Assembly (NCBI GenBank): GCA_905236275.1
Contig: CAJOPI010000269.1
Location: 1-14,213 of the forward strand
From: an uncultured Lachnospiraceae bacterium
GTDB taxonomy: Bacteria; Bacillota; Clostridia; Lachnospirales; Lachnospiraceae
Length of the DNA: 14,213 bases
Direction: 5' to 3'
In this document: positions 6,227 through 14,070 of the stretch, piece after piece
How the letters are laid out: each line of letters begins with the position of its first letter
Position numbering within the stretch: the first letter of the stretch is position 1
Made by a program: the position numbers and the translations under genes
The notes under the pieces: model-generated
The model's input: the letters and a program-made list of their open reading frames with translations, nothing else
Databases searched by the model: none
Told to the model about the DNA's origin: nothing

Positions 6227-7293
6227 TATTTTTCCCTCCTTCTTCCGATAAATGTCTGGATATCGTTAATTATGCGGTTTCTGACCTTAAGTGCGCCGGG
6301 TGCCCAGTTTATGAGCATTACCGCGATCAGCACCACTGAATAGATAAGCATACGGTAGTCCGAAAGACCGCGCAAAAGCTCGGGCAGGAGATAGAGAATT
6401 GAGGCTGCGATAACGGAACCCCTTATATTTCCTATTCCTCCGAGTACCACATATACAAGTATCATGATTGACATGTTGTAGCCAAAATACTGGCTTGTTG
6501 CCGTAAGTGTTGAAATATTGTGTGCAAAAAGCACTCCTGCCGCACCTGCTATTGCAGCCGAAATCGTGAAGGCAAGCATCTTGTATTTCGTGATATTTAT
6601 GCCGTTTGACTCAGCCGCGATACGGTTATCCCTTATCGCCATTATCGCACGTCCGTCTCTTGAACGGATAAGATTCTGCACTACCGCGATCGAAAGAAGC
6701 AAAACTATGACAGCTATTGTAAAATTCGAATCGGAAGGAGTACCTGTAATACCCTGCGCACCGTTGATCACAATCCTACCGTTTGCAAGGTCCATTCCAA
6801 GCGACATCATGTCCTTGAGCGAAAAATGCATTCCTGCCCCGTCAATACCGAGATAAACCGCATTGAAAACGTTCTTGATTATCTCACCGAAAGCAAGTGT
6901 TACGATTGCCAGATAATCTCCCTTCAGCCTCAGAACCGGTATACCTATAAGGAAGCCAAAGAGTGCTGACACTGCGATACCTATTACAAATGCAATGAAA
7001 AACCTCACCGCTGTGGGAAGCGTATCCTGCATGGTGAAGGAAAAAAGCGCGCTCGAATAGGCTCCGACACACATAAATCCCGCATGTCCGAGACTCAGCT
7101 CTCCTAAGATACCCACGCAGAGGTTGAGTCCTACCGCAACTATGGCATAGTAACAGATGGGTACAAGCAGCCCCTTCATATGGCTTGACATTGTCCCTGT
7201 CCTCATCATTATTTCACAGATTATATATAAGGCGATTACGATTCCATAGGTTATCCATTCGCCTTTTGCAGCCGTCGAAACTTTTCTTTTCAT
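6226..7293 (-). CDS. livM: Branched-chain amino acid ABC transporter, permease LivM
   Basis: A polytopic membrane protein (355 residues from the chosen start) with many hydrophobic spans, forming half of the amino-acid channel. Family marks are the GxLSLGHAGFM segment (GELSLGHAGFMCVGAY) near residue 65, the LRLKGDYLAIVTLAFGEI loop that contacts the ATPase, and YVVLGGIGNIRGS in the C-terminal third. The frame stays open to an ATG at 7323 inside livH. AGGAGAAGG at 7300-7308 is placed correctly only for the ATG at 7293, which follows the livH stop by one base, so 7293 is chosen. It ends in a TAATG overlap with livG. Confidence 0.94.
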   Translation of the reverse strand: MKRKVSTAAKGEWITYGIVIALYIICEIMMRTGTMSSHMKGLLVPICYYAIVAVGLNLCVGILGELSLGHAGFMCVGAYSSALFSFTMQDTLPTAVRFFIAFVIGIAVSALFGFLIGIPVLRLKGDYLAIVTLAFGEIIKNVFNAVYLGIDGAGMHFSLKDMMSLGMDLANGRIVINGAQGITGTPSDSNFTIAVIVLLLSIAVVQNLIRSRDGRAIMAIRDNRIAAESNGINITKYKMLAFTISAAIAGAAGVLFAHNISTLTATSQYFGYNMSIMILVYVVLGGIGNIRGSVIAASILYLLPELLRGLSDYRMLIYSVVLIAVMLINWAPGALKVRNRIINDIQTFIGRRREK

Positions 7294-7294
7294 C

Positions 7295-8179
7295 TTAAAC
7301 CTTCTCCTGTATGTTTTTACCAAGAATACCCGTCGGCTTTACAAGGAGCACTACTATAAGTATTCCGAAAACAATTGCATCCGAAAGCTGTGACGAAATA
7401 TAAGTCTTTCCTAAGATTTCTATGATTCCCAGGATCAGTCCACCTATCATTGCACCGGGGATAGAACCGATACCGCCTAAGACCGCTGCCACGAATGCCT
7501 TGATACCGGGCATTGCTCCCGTATAAGGAGTAAGTGACGGATATGCCGAGCACATAAGAACTCCGGCGATTGCAGCCAGCGCCGAACCGATTGCAAAGGT
7601 GAGAGAGATTGTTTTATTTACATTTATTCCCATAAGCGAAGCAGCACCTTTATCCTCTGATACTGCAAGCATTGCCTGACCTGATTTTGTCTTATTTATA
7701 AAGGTCTGCAGTGCAATGAGTATAAGTATGCTTACCACGATGGTTATTATCGTAACGCCCTGGATTTTTACCTGTCCGTCAGCAAGGCTTATTCCTTCCC
7801 ATTCCACTACGGAGCTGAATGCCTTTGTATCTGCCCCGAATATCAGAAGGGCGGCATTCTGCAGGAAGTAACTCACTCCTATCGCGGTTATGAGCACCGC
7901 AAGGGGTGACCCTGCATTTCTTAGAGGCTTATACGCAATCTTCTCGGTCGATACTCCTATAATGGTGCATATCAGCATCGATACGACGATGCCTGCAAGC
8001 GGCGGCATTCCCATTGTCGAAACTATCGTGAATACCACATAGCAGCCCACCATTATGAAATCACCATGGGCGAAGTTCAGCATTTTTGCGATGCCGTATA
8101 CCATCGTATAGCCCAGCGCGATGATTGCATATATGCTGCCAAGACTCAGTCCGTTAATAAAATAGGTTAAAAAACTCAT
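7295..8179 (-). CDS. livH: Branched-chain amino acid ABC transporter, permease LivH
   Basis: A 294-residue polytopic permease, partner of LivM. Seen: the N-terminal span with GLSLGSIYAIIALGYTMVYG, then MLNFAHGDFIMVG (the LivH NFAHG motif), the EKIAYKPLRN cytoplasmic loop, and the C-terminal AAVLGGIGSIPGAMIGG coupling region. The frame is open to 8371, but the extra 64 residues are not permease-like, overlap the end of livK and have no ribosome site. AAGGAG at 8188-8193 lies eight bases before the ATG at 8179, and the protein from there matches the family start. It lies 88 bp downstream of livK, with two hairpins in the gap. Confidence 0.95.
   Translation of the reverse strand: MSFLTYFINGLSLGSIYAIIALGYTMVYGIAKMLNFAHGDFIMVGCYVVFTIVSTMGMPPLAGIVVSMLICTIIGVSTEKIAYKPLRNAGSPLAVLITAIGVSYFLQNAALLIFGADTKAFSSVVEWEGISLADGQVKIQGVTIITIVVSILILIALQTFINKTKSGQAMLAVSEDKGAASLMGINVNKTISLTFAIGSALAAIAGVLMCSAYPSLTPYTGAMPGIKAFVAAVLGGIGSIPGAMIGGLILGIIEILGKTYISSQLSDAIVFGILIVVLLVKPTGILGKNIQEKV
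7300..7308 (-). promoter_or_regulatory. Ribosome binding site deciding the livM start
   Basis: AGGAGAAGG on the minus strand, inside the last codons of livH, six bases upstream of the ATG at 7293. It rules against the longer start at 7323. Confidence 0.75.
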
Positions 8180-8187
8180 CTCAATTT

Positions 8188-8193
8188 CTCCTT
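8188..8193 (-). promoter_or_regulatory. Ribosome binding site deciding the livH start
   Basis: AAGGAG, eight bases upstream of the ATG at 8179. The alternative upstream starts have no such site and lie within livK. Confidence 0.8.
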
Positions 8194-8208
8194 GCCAATA
8201 CTGCACCA

Positions 8209-8234
8209 AAAGGGACGGAAAACTCCGCCCCTTT
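8209..8234 (-). terminator. Attenuator-like hairpin between livK and livH
   Basis: An 11-bp stem (AAAGGGGCGGA / TCCGTCCCTTT on the minus strand) with a GTTT loop. The one imperfect pair is a G-U wobble in minus-strand RNA. The stem ends in a short TTTT run. It looks like a leaky terminator that could lower livHMGF relative to livK. Confidence 0.5.
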
Positions 8235-8237
8235 GCA

Positions 8238-8261
8238 GCAATTTGTGAAAAACCAAATTGC
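8238..8261 (-). other. Second hairpin after the livK stop
   Basis: A perfect 8-bp stem (GCAATTTG / CAAATTGC) with an 8-base loop, beginning six bases after the livK stop codon. A 3'-end stabilising stem that protects livK mRNA after processing is the likely role, since binding proteins are needed in excess over permeases; this is inference. Confidence 0.5.
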
Positions 8262-8267
8262 AGTATC

Positions 8268-9491
8268 TCAGTCCATCGAAACATACGCGCCGTTTTCGAT
8301 GACAACGCCCTTAGGCTCTTTGTTCGGCTCACCTGATACTTCCCAGCTGATAGTACCTGTAAGACCCTCAACAGAGATTTCAGTCATTCCTGTCTTCATC
8401 TTGTCGCTGATATCGGAAACGCTCATGTCTGCTGTGATGCCCTCCTTCTCAGCTGCTGCCTTGATTGCATATACTGCATCATAAGCATCTGCTGCGAACT
8501 GGTTGGGGGTATCTGTGTAGGCATCCTTGTAGCTCTTTACGAAGTTTACCGTAAGGTCGTCTGTAGCATCTGCTGCGAAAGGTGTAAGGAGCATAACGCC
8601 TTCTGCAAGGCTTGCGTCGAAGTTTTCAACAGCAGTGATACCGTCAAGACCGTCACAGCCGAAGAACTTCGGTGAATAACCCATTGTGGAAGCCTGCTTT
8701 AAGATAAGTGCTGCTTCTGTGTAGTAAATGGGAAGGAATACGAGGTCTGCACCTGCATCCTTTGCCTTCTGTATCTGTACCGAGAAGTCTGTCTTGTTAT
8801 CAGCATTAAACGCCTCTGCTGAAACAACCTCAAGACCCTTTACCTGTGCCTCTGCTGCAAACTTCTGATAAATTCCTGATGAATAAACATCCGAGCTGTC
8901 ATAAATAACGCCGATTTTCGTTCCAAGCTTGTTGTCCGCGATATAGTCCGCAGATTTAAGTCCCTGGTTGGAATCAGAGAAACATACCCTGAAAACATTG
9001 TCATATTTAACACAGTCATCAGCCGAGCCCGAAGGTGAAAGCTGGAACATATTGTCCTCTTTTGTCTTCTCCGAAACCGCAATCGAGCATGCGCTTGTTA
9101 CAGAGCCTACAAGGAACTGCATTCCCCAGTCCTTAAGCGTATTGTAAGCATTAACGGATTTTTCCGCATTAAGCTCGTCGTCTTCGAATTTATACTCTAT
9201 CTGTGCTCCGTTGATACCGCCTGCCGCATTGATCTCATCAACCGCGATCTGAATCGCATTCTGAACAGCCGTACCGTAAGCTGCCGCACCGCCAGTAGTA
9301 GGACCAATGCCGCCGATTTTAAATACTGCTCCCGAGCTGCTTCCTCCCGACTCTGCCGTTGACTCAGCCGGAGCCTCGGAAGCCTTGCTGCCGCTGTCTG
9401 CCGGTGCTGCCTGGGAACCGCATCCTGCAAGCATGCTCATAGCCAGAGCAGAGGCTGTTACAACACTGACCGCCTTCTTAAAAATTCTCAT
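8268..9491 (-). CDS. livK: Branched-chain amino acid ABC transporter, substrate-binding lipoprotein LivK
   Basis: A 407-residue extracellular solute receptor anchored by lipid. The signal peptide has KK at 5-6, a hydrophobic stretch, and the lipobox LAGC with Cys24 as the lipidated residue. A flexible Ala/Ser/Gly/Glu linker follows to about residue 55, then the type I periplasmic-binding fold (Peripla_BP_6), starting at FKIGGIGPTTGGAAAYG and including DEINAAGGINGAQI and the VGSVTS and SPSGSADD ligand-pocket regions. The start has GGGAGGA (9499-9505) upstream. It is the first gene of the liv operon and is directly preceded by a strong promoter. Exact specificity (Leu/Ile/Val or other hydrophobic amino acids, small peptides or amides) cannot be read from the sequence, as this family is broad. 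Confidence 0.95.
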   Translation of the reverse strand: MRIFKKAVSVVTASALAMSMLAGCGSQAAPADSGSKASEAPAESTAESGGSSSGAVFKIGGIGPTTGGAAAYGTAVQNAIQIAVDEINAAGGINGAQIEYKFEDDELNAEKSVNAYNTLKDWGMQFLVGSVTSACSIAVSEKTKEDNMFQLSPSGSADDCVKYDNVFRVCFSDSNQGLKSADYIADNKLGTKIGVIYDSSDVYSSGIYQKFAAEAQVKGLEVVSAEAFNADNKTDFSVQIQKAKDAGADLVFLPIYYTEAALILKQASTMGYSPKFFGCDGLDGITAVENFDASLAEGVMLLTPFAADATDDLTVNFVKSYKDAYTDTPNQFAADAYDAVYAIKAAAEKEGITADMSVSDISDKMKTGMTEISVEGLTGTISWEVSGEPNKEPKGVVIENGAYVSMD

Positions 9492-9518
9492 AATATTGTC
9501 CTCCCTAAAAAATTGTAG

Positions 9519-9548
9519 ACTTGTATCAGTGGATACAGAAATACAAGT
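9519..9548 (-). promoter_or_regulatory. Livk leader: two mutually exclusive stems
   Basis: On the minus strand the leader holds ACTTGTAT (9541-9548), TGTATC (9532-9537) and TGATACAAGT (9519-9528). The last segment can pair with the first (8 bp, perfect) or with the second (6 bp, 4-base loop), but not both. The element lies between the predicted start point and the ribosome site. It may be an RNA switch or an operator; the sequence cannot decide. Confidence 0.45.
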
Positions 9549-9563
9549 ATTAAATTAAGTTAA

Positions 9564-9592
9564 ATGATACCTTTGAAAACAGCCTTTGTCAA
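9564..9592 (-). promoter_or_regulatory. Sigma-A promoter of the liv operon
   Basis: -35 TTGACA (9587-9592, perfect), a 17-bp spacer, and -10 TATCAT (9564-9569). The start point is near 9557, giving a leader of about 65 bases before the livK ATG. Confidence 0.82.
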
Positions 9593-9610
9593 TCCAAAAA
9601 GAACAAATTA

Positions 9611-9659
9611 CATCAAAAAGATAAAATACATCAATTAGTGAAATATTAAAAAACATCAA
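9611..9659. repeat. Three TTGATG direct repeats upstream of the liv promoter
   Basis: TTGATG (minus strand) occurs at 9611-9616, 9629-9634 and 9654-9659, in an AT-rich stretch just upstream of the -35 box. The spacings are 18 and 25 bp. They could be activator half-sites; short AT-rich matches like this can also occur by chance. Confidence 0.3.
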
Positions 9660-9663
9660 CCGT

Positions 9664-11868
9664 TTATCCCGCTTCCGTTTCGGGCTCTTCCGACAGCTGT
9701 TGTCTTTTTACAAGCTCATAGAAAAAGCCCTTTTTCTCTATCAGTTCTTCATAGCTTCCATTCTCGACTATATGTCCCTTATCAATAACGAGTATCCTGC
9801 TGCAGTTCCTTATAGTGGAGAGTCTGTGCGCTATAACTATCCTCGTACAGTCCATCCTGTCAAGGGCATCGGAAACCTTCTTTTGCGTAATATTGTCAAG
9901 TGCCGAGGTCGCTTCGTCAAAAATCAGCAGCTTGGGTTTCGGTGCGATGGCTCTCGCTATCATTATCCTCTGCTTCTGTCCGCCGGATATTCCCCCTCCG
10001 CCCTCTGAAATTAAAGTATTCATCTCCATAGGCATATTCCGGATGTCCTCATCTATTCCGGCTATCGCTGCGGCCTCCCATGCATCCTTGACCGTAAGCT
10101 GCGGAGCCGATACCACGATGTTCGAATAAATATCGCCCGCAAAAAGCTTGCCGTTCTGCGTAACTACACCTATATTTTTTCTTAAGGATTTAAGGTCTAC
10201 GGAATTTATATCCCGTCCGTCGAAATAAATCCCTCCCTTAACCGCCTTTTCAAATCCGAGGAGCAGCCTCACAAGCGTTGACTTTCCACAGCCGGTCTTA
10301 CCGACAATTGCAACATACTGTCCGGGGTAAATCTTAAGCGAGATATTGTCAAGTATCAGCGGCAGGTCTTCCTTATATCTGAAGGAGAGATTGTTTATCT
10401 CCAGTCCACCGCTTATCGAGCTCAAAACCTCCTTTTCAGAGGTGATTTCCGGTTCGGTCTTCAAAAGTGGCTCCGCCATTTCGAAAACAGGTCGTATATT
10501 TGCGGCGGTAAGTGCCATTCCCGCAAGCGACATAAACGCGCCCGAAACCATTCCGTAGGCTGTGTTGAAAGCATAATAATCCGCCACCGCAACCCCTGTA
10601 CGGAGTGCAGCGTTGTACATGACTATATTTCCGACAACGCTTATTGCCAGTCCGATAACGCTGTTAAGCTTTATAAAAAGAGGCGGGTTGTAGCTTATCT
10701 CTGCGAGATCTGCATAAAGATTTCCCCATCTTGTGAACGCCCTCTTTTCAGCACCGGCAAGCTTTATCTTCTGTATCGCCGAAAGAAGCGCATAGCTCAT
10801 TCCGTTTTCCTTTGTGGCTATGAGCATCTGCTTTTTCGATATCCTCATCTGGTAGAGCGCGGAGAGAATTGAAAAGAGCACTGTAGTTATGATTATCGTA
10901 AGAGAAGGCAGTACAAGCCCGGGTGCATATACGAAGATCCGGCTGATATAGGCAAGTGAAAAAACTGACGTAAGGGCACTGTTTATTATAACCGTTACCA
11001 TGGTTGAGCAAAGGCTGTTCACGTATGCTGCCCTTGATGCAAGCTCGCCCGAAGCATAATTTTTGAAAAAGCCCGCAGGCAGAGATAATATCCGCATCAT
11101 GGTAGCAGCTTCGACGCTGACGCTCATTCTTGTCTCAATTCTTGCCGTCACAAGGGATTTCGCCACATTCAAAAGTAATGAACCTGTCGAAACGGAAATC
11201 ATGAAAATCCCCGTTGTCATAAGGAGCGAAATCTTCCCCTCCTCGATAACCTTGTCAAAAAGGAAATAATTTATTCCGGGTATAAGCATACCGACCAGAG
11301 TTACAAGAAGGCTTGTAAGTACTGCCATAACAAGATCCGACAGCCTTATGACCGAAATGATATATTTAAGCAGATCGATTATTTTAAGGGATTTAAGCGG
11401 AAAAGGCTTATAGAAAAGATATGCCCTTTTTTCGAATAATTTCTCCTCCCGCCCGCCTATTCTTATATATCCGCCCTTTTCAGGTTCAAAAAACTTATAA
11501 CCCTGCACTCTGTCAGGAATCAGCGTTACGGGGCTTCCATCCGACTTCGTGAAGCCTATCATTACTCCGGAAGCATCCTTTCTCCAGTCCTTTTTAAGCT
11601 CCACCTCACGCTTCATGATTCCCTTTGTCTGCAGGACATAGTCCAGCCTGTCCTCAAGGCTTTTCAGCTTTTCAGGTATATCCTTATGCCTTATCCCGAA
11701 ATAAGCAGCTATCTCCTCTATCGCATTGTTGTCGCGGTTTTCTTCTTCCATTCTTTCGATGGCTTTTTTATTGCCGCTGACTGCTCCCGCGATTTTCAAT
11801 AAGGTATAGGCATAACCCTCGCTGTCCTTCTTTTTCCTTAATTTTATCTGACTATCGAACCATCCCAT
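9664..11868 (-). CDS. NHLM-type bacteriocin/RiPP ABC transporter, ATP-binding permease without peptidase (ABC2)
   Basis: A 734-residue exporter half-transporter. Residues 1-165 form a soluble N-terminal region with the ABC2-family signature: the LKKDW segment (91-95), IGFTKSDGSPVTLIP (104-118), GYKFFEP (123-129) and the AYLFYKPFP (149-157) just before the membrane domain. Membrane spans cover about 175-455. The ATPase domain has Walker A GKTGCGKST (523-531), Q571, the ISGGQKQR signature (627-634), Walker B LLIFDE (647-652) and switch His681. There is no C39 peptidase. It follows the peptidase-bearing exporter by 18 bp and has a weak ribosome site (GGGATT). In known NHLM loci the two exporters and an HlyD protein together export Nif11/nitrile-hydratase-leader peptides; the direct substrate here is not visible. 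No clear terminator follows. Confidence 0.88.
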   Translation of the reverse strand: MGWFDSQIKLRKKKDSEGYAYTLLKIAGAVSGNKKAIERMEEENRDNNAIEEIAAYFGIRHKDIPEKLKSLEDRLDYVLQTKGIMKREVELKKDWRKDASGVMIGFTKSDGSPVTLIPDRVQGYKFFEPEKGGYIRIGGREEKLFEKRAYLFYKPFPLKSLKIIDLLKYIISVIRLSDLVMAVLTSLLVTLVGMLIPGINYFLFDKVIEEGKISLLMTTGIFMISVSTGSLLLNVAKSLVTARIETRMSVSVEAATMMRILSLPAGFFKNYASGELASRAAYVNSLCSTMVTVIINSALTSVFSLAYISRIFVYAPGLVLPSLTIIITTVLFSILSALYQMRISKKQMLIATKENGMSYALLSAIQKIKLAGAEKRAFTRWGNLYADLAEISYNPPLFIKLNSVIGLAISVVGNIVMYNAALRTGVAVADYYAFNTAYGMVSGAFMSLAGMALTAANIRPVFEMAEPLLKTEPEITSEKEVLSSISGGLEINNLSFRYKEDLPLILDNISLKIYPGQYVAIVGKTGCGKSTLVRLLLGFEKAVKGGIYFDGRDINSVDLKSLRKNIGVVTQNGKLFAGDIYSNIVVSAPQLTVKDAWEAAAIAGIDEDIRNMPMEMNTLISEGGGGISGGQKQRIMIARAIAPKPKLLIFDEATSALDNITQKKVSDALDRMDCTRIVIAHRLSTIRNCSRILVIDKGHIVENGSYEELIEKKGFFYELVKRQQLSEEPETEAG

Positions 11869-11886
11869 ACTGTCAATCCCACACAG

Positions 11887-14070
11887 TTATTCATTCATCA
11901 CAAGTTCCCTGTAATATTCGTTTTCGGCAAAAAGCTCCTCATGCTTTCCGCGTCCGACTATCTCTCCTGCCTTTATAAGTATTATCTCATCACAGTCCCT
12001 TATGGTACTGAGCCTGTGAGCTATGATTATACAGGTAATTCCCCTGTCCGTTATTGCCTTTACGACTTCATATTCCGTCTTTGCATCAAGTGCCGAGGTT
12101 GCTTCGTCCAGAATTACTATAGTGGGGTCTCCCGCAAGCACTCTGGCGATTTCCATTCTCTGCTTCTGCCCGCCCGAGAAATCATTTCCGCCCTCTATCA
12201 TCTTGTGCCTGTAGCCGCCGTCACGCTGGAGGATTTCTGAGTGTATCTGCGCATCCCTCGCCGCCATTATAACTTCAAAGTCCTCGATACTCCTGTCCCA
12301 CATCTTTATATTTGCGGAAACGCTGTCCTCGAACATGACAATATCCTGGTCAACAACCGCGAGCGAACCGCTGAAAACGTTTCTGTCTATTTCCTCTATG
12401 GGCCTGCCGTCAAAAAATATCTCTCCCTCCCATGCCTTATAAAGACCCGACAGAAGCTTTGAGATGGTGGATTTTCCGCATCCGCTCTCTCCCACGAAGG
12501 CAACCCGGCTTCCGGCTTTGACCTTCATGCTGAAATTCTTTATAAGGGGGTCTGCAAGCCTTGAATAGCCAAAGGTCAGATTTTTTATCTCAACATTTCC
12601 CTTTAGCTTCTCATAATCGGAATCCTCATCTTCCTTAAAAATATGAGTCATCTCGTCATCAGGATATTCCATTACATCCTCTATGCGCTCCATGTCCGTC
12701 CTCAGTTCCTGGAGCATCTGCCCCGAAGCGATAAATCCCTCTGCCGGAGCCATAAACGAAGCTAAAAATCCCTGAAATGCCGTTATCATACCCAAGGTAA
12801 ATTTCCCATGAATCGTGAGATATACTCCTATCATAACCACGATGGCATTCATTATGGAAGATACAAGTATCGGAATATTTCCCAAATACTGATCGATCTC
12901 TAAAAATCTTACAGCTGCCGCATTCACATTCGCCTGATAGCCTGCCCATTTCCTGAAGTAGCCTTCCTCCGCACCTGATGCCTTGATGGTTTCTATCATC
13001 TCTATACCGGCTGTGGTACAGCTGCTCATCTTTCCCATGTCACGCGTTTTTGTACGGGAAATATTTATGCGCTTCTTTGATATGACATTTGCAGCAAATA
13101 TATTTACAACTACTGAAGAAATACCGACAAGGCTTAAAATGACACTGTTCTTAAACATCACGACAAGATAAAATATCATCATGAAGGCATTTAAGAACAA
13201 GGGTGCAAAGGTATAAATGAGTGAATGGGATATTCCCGCATTACCTGCTCTTCTGCTCAAAATATCCCCGGCATAACGCTGTGAAAAGAAATCCATGGGA
13301 AGATTCAGCACCTTCCACATATAACTGCAGGTCCCGTAAATTGACATCCTGCCCTCGATGCGTCTTGAATAGACAGCCTGAATGAGTGCGGCAGTTATCT
13401 TTATAAATCCAAAAACAGACAGGAGCACGATAAAGGGAAGGCACCAGTCTCTGTCCATCCCCGTAAGAAGCCTGTCCATAAAAATCCTTGAAAATACCGG
13501 TTCTATTATACCGATAAGCGACGAAATAACCGTAGTCGTGACCACGAATGCTATCGCGATTGAGCAGCCCTGAAGTCTTTTTCTTGCAAATTCAATCGTT
13601 GACCTTTTCTTCCCGTCAGCAATGAACTCCTCCGACGGTTCAAACATCATGCAGAGTCCCGTAAATTTTTCATCGAACTCTTCCATGCTTACGGTATAGG
13701 TTCCTCTTGCCGGGTCGTTTATATAGACCTTATCCTTTTTGAAGCCGTTGACGACCAGAAAATGGTTGAACTCCCAATGCACTATACAGGGAAACAGTCC
13801 GTTATCCCTTAGGTAGTCCGGTTCAAAACGGAAGCCCTTCGCTACAAGCCCGTAATTCCTTGCCGCAAGGAGAATATTTTTTGCATTGGAGCCATCCCTT
13901 GAAACACCACAATCGCGCCTCACCTGTTCAAGCGGTACCCATTTTTTATAATAGGCAAGCACCATCGCAAGTGACGCGGCTCCACATTCAAGGGCTTCCA
14001 TCTGCATAACGAAAGGAACCCTTGCTATCCCCTTATAGACCGGTTTCACTTTTTTCTGATTATTTTTCAT
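11887..14070 (-). CDS. NHLM-type peptidase-containing ABC transporter (C39 peptidase / permease / ATPase, ABC1)
   Basis: A 727-residue bacteriocin-type exporter. Residues ~15-145 are a C39 cysteine peptidase that cuts leaders after a double-glycine motif: Gln23 (oxyanion hole), catalytic Cys29 in ALECGAAS, His103 in FNHFLVV and Asp119 in NDPARG are all present. Membrane spans cover about 170-440. The ATPase has Walker A GESGCGKST (527-535), Q575, FSGGQKQR (631-638), Walker B IVILDE (651-656) and switch His685. All catalytic residues are intact, so cleavage and export should both work. The ATG overlaps the stop of the preceding HlyD-like gene by 11 bp, indicating translational coupling. With the peptidase-less exporter downstream this gives the two-exporter set typical of NHLM RiPP loci. 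The precursor should be encoded upstream, outside the window. Confidence 0.92.
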   Translation of the reverse strand: MKNNQKKVKPVYKGIARVPFVMQMEALECGAASLAMVLAYYKKWVPLEQVRRDCGVSRDGSNAKNILLAARNYGLVAKGFRFEPDYLRDNGLFPCIVHWEFNHFLVVNGFKKDKVYINDPARGTYTVSMEEFDEKFTGLCMMFEPSEEFIADGKKRSTIEFARKRLQGCSIAIAFVVTTTVISSLIGIIEPVFSRIFMDRLLTGMDRDWCLPFIVLLSVFGFIKITAALIQAVYSRRIEGRMSIYGTCSYMWKVLNLPMDFFSQRYAGDILSRRAGNAGISHSLIYTFAPLFLNAFMMIFYLVVMFKNSVILSLVGISSVVVNIFAANVISKKRINISRTKTRDMGKMSSCTTAGIEMIETIKASGAEEGYFRKWAGYQANVNAAAVRFLEIDQYLGNIPILVSSIMNAIVVMIGVYLTIHGKFTLGMITAFQGFLASFMAPAEGFIASGQMLQELRTDMERIEDVMEYPDDEMTHIFKEDEDSDYEKLKGNVEIKNLTFGYSRLADPLIKNFSMKVKAGSRVAFVGESGCGKSTISKLLSGLYKAWEGEIFFDGRPIEEIDRNVFSGSLAVVDQDIVMFEDSVSANIKMWDRSIEDFEVIMAARDAQIHSEILQRDGGYRHKMIEGGNDFSGGQKQRMEIARVLAGDPTIVILDEATSALDAKTEYEVVKAITDRGITCIIIAHRLSTIRDCDEIILIKAGEIVGRGKHEELFAENEYYRELVMNE

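Noticed and set aside
7294..7323. A longer livM start at 7323
   Set aside because: It lies inside livH without a ribosome site, while AGGAGAAGG is well spaced for the ATG at 7293.
8180..8371. A longer livH start at 8371 adding 64 residues
   Set aside because: The added part overlaps the end of livK, is not permease-like and has no ribosome site; AAGGAG and the family N-terminus support 8179.
9492..9663. A hidden small RiPP precursor gene in the gap after the ABC2 exporter
   Set aside because: The gap is AT-rich, holds the liv promoter and leader, and has no open frame with a ribosome site or double-glycine motif on either strand.
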